6,131 bases of DNA, from assembly GCA_944358665.1 (NCBI GenBank), contig CALVRP010000096.1, forward strand, positions 1 to 6,131. Direction: 5' to 3'. The notes under the pieces were generated by a model that saw only the letters and a list, made by a program, of their open reading frames with translations, did no database searches and was not told the DNA's origin. Positions within the stretch are counted from its first letter, which is position 1, and each line of letters opens with the position of its first letter. This document shows positions 5,893 to 6,131 of the stretch, piece after piece. This DNA comes from an uncultured Bacilli bacterium. Its GTDB lineage: Bacteria; Bacillota_I; Bacilli_A; RF39; UBA660. Made by a program: the position numbers and the translations under genes.

Positions 5893-6131
5893 CTATAATA
5901 AATCTTTTAACTTTGCTAAACTAGGATTTACCTTTTCTTCATCGGTAACAAGTTCCCAGCCATCTCCTTTAGTTTTAAAGTCATGAATATCTTCATTAAC
6001 GATACGCATGGGAATTTCCATTAATATATTTTCCCATATTATTGGCAAAATATCAAGTGTTTTTTGATTGTTTTTGAAATTTTCATCAAATTCTTCTAAC
6101 ATTTCTTCCAAATTTCCTTCAATTTTTATAT
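5893..6131 (-). CDS. YceD/YlbN family (DUF177) protein, C-terminal part; 5' end outside window
   Basis: The frame is open from the right edge to TAG 5895-5893, about 79 codons; full members are about 160-180 aa, so roughly the N-terminal half is missing. The recognisable part is LDILPIIWENILMEIPMRIV, then GDGWELVTDEEKVNPSLAKL and KDLL, the conserved C-terminus of DUF177. In bacteria and plants this family supports 23S rRNA accumulation and is encoded beside rpmF. A TTG at 6111 is only an internal codon, since homology and the open frame continue upstream. The stop codon overlaps the rpmF ribosome site (TATAGGAGG), so translation of the two genes is probably coupled. The usual Cys of the N-terminal half cannot be checked. 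Confidence 0.9.
   Translation of the reverse strand, partial: IKIEGNLEEMLEEFDENFKNNQKTLDILPIIWENILMEIPMRIVNEDIHDFKTKGDGWELVTDEEKVNPSLAKLKDLL

Overview
The window is AT-rich (roughly 30% GC by eye) and reads as a chromosomal piece of a low-GC Gram-positive anaerobe (Bacillota), plausibly one of the uncultured gut Bacilli close to the Mollicutes. The grounds are the rpmF zinc-ribbon L32 next to a YceD/YlbN gene, consensus AGGAGG ribosome sites, sigma-A promoters with TATAAT or TGnTATAAT boxes, compact terminators, and rubredoxin, ferredoxin and phosphoketolase genes. The lineage is inference. All tryptophans read here are TGG and all visible stops are TAA or TAG, so the window neither requires nor excludes TGA=Trp.

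Layout. 1-1311 (minus) is one continuous reading frame, open at the left edge. It starts as an ORF6N (KilA-N-like) DNA-binding protein and changes, without frame break, into a surface-adhesin / beta-helix type sequence. 1312-1519 is a divergent intergenic region with a promoter for the plus-strand pair at 1520-2636: a double-rubredoxin protein and a two-cluster ferredoxin, one base apart and evidently one redox operon. A shared convergent terminator (2636-2664) separates them from a minus-strand phosphoketolase locus (4994-2658). That locus is full length but interrupted by one in-frame TAA at 3930-3932, at the boundary between its two thiamine-diphosphate-binding domains. Further right, all on the minus strand, come an unrecognised 142-aa protein with its own strong promoter and terminator (5591-5163), ribosomal protein L32 (5880-5695) and the C-terminal part of YceD/YlbN (from 6131 to 5893), the last two translationally coupled.

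How they work together. yceD-rpmF is the ordinary ribosome-assembly pair. Phosphoketolase would turn xylulose-5-phosphate (or fructose-6-phosphate) into acetyl-phosphate, so its interruption, if real, matters for carbon metabolism. The rubredoxin-ferredoxin pair suggests electron transfer or oxidative-stress handling in an anaerobe. Three things deserve most attention: the in-frame ORF6N/adhesin chimera, the precise in-frame stop in an otherwise intact phosphoketolase, and a 41-bp element (32/41 identical, no gaps) present upstream of both the redox operon and the phosphoketolase.
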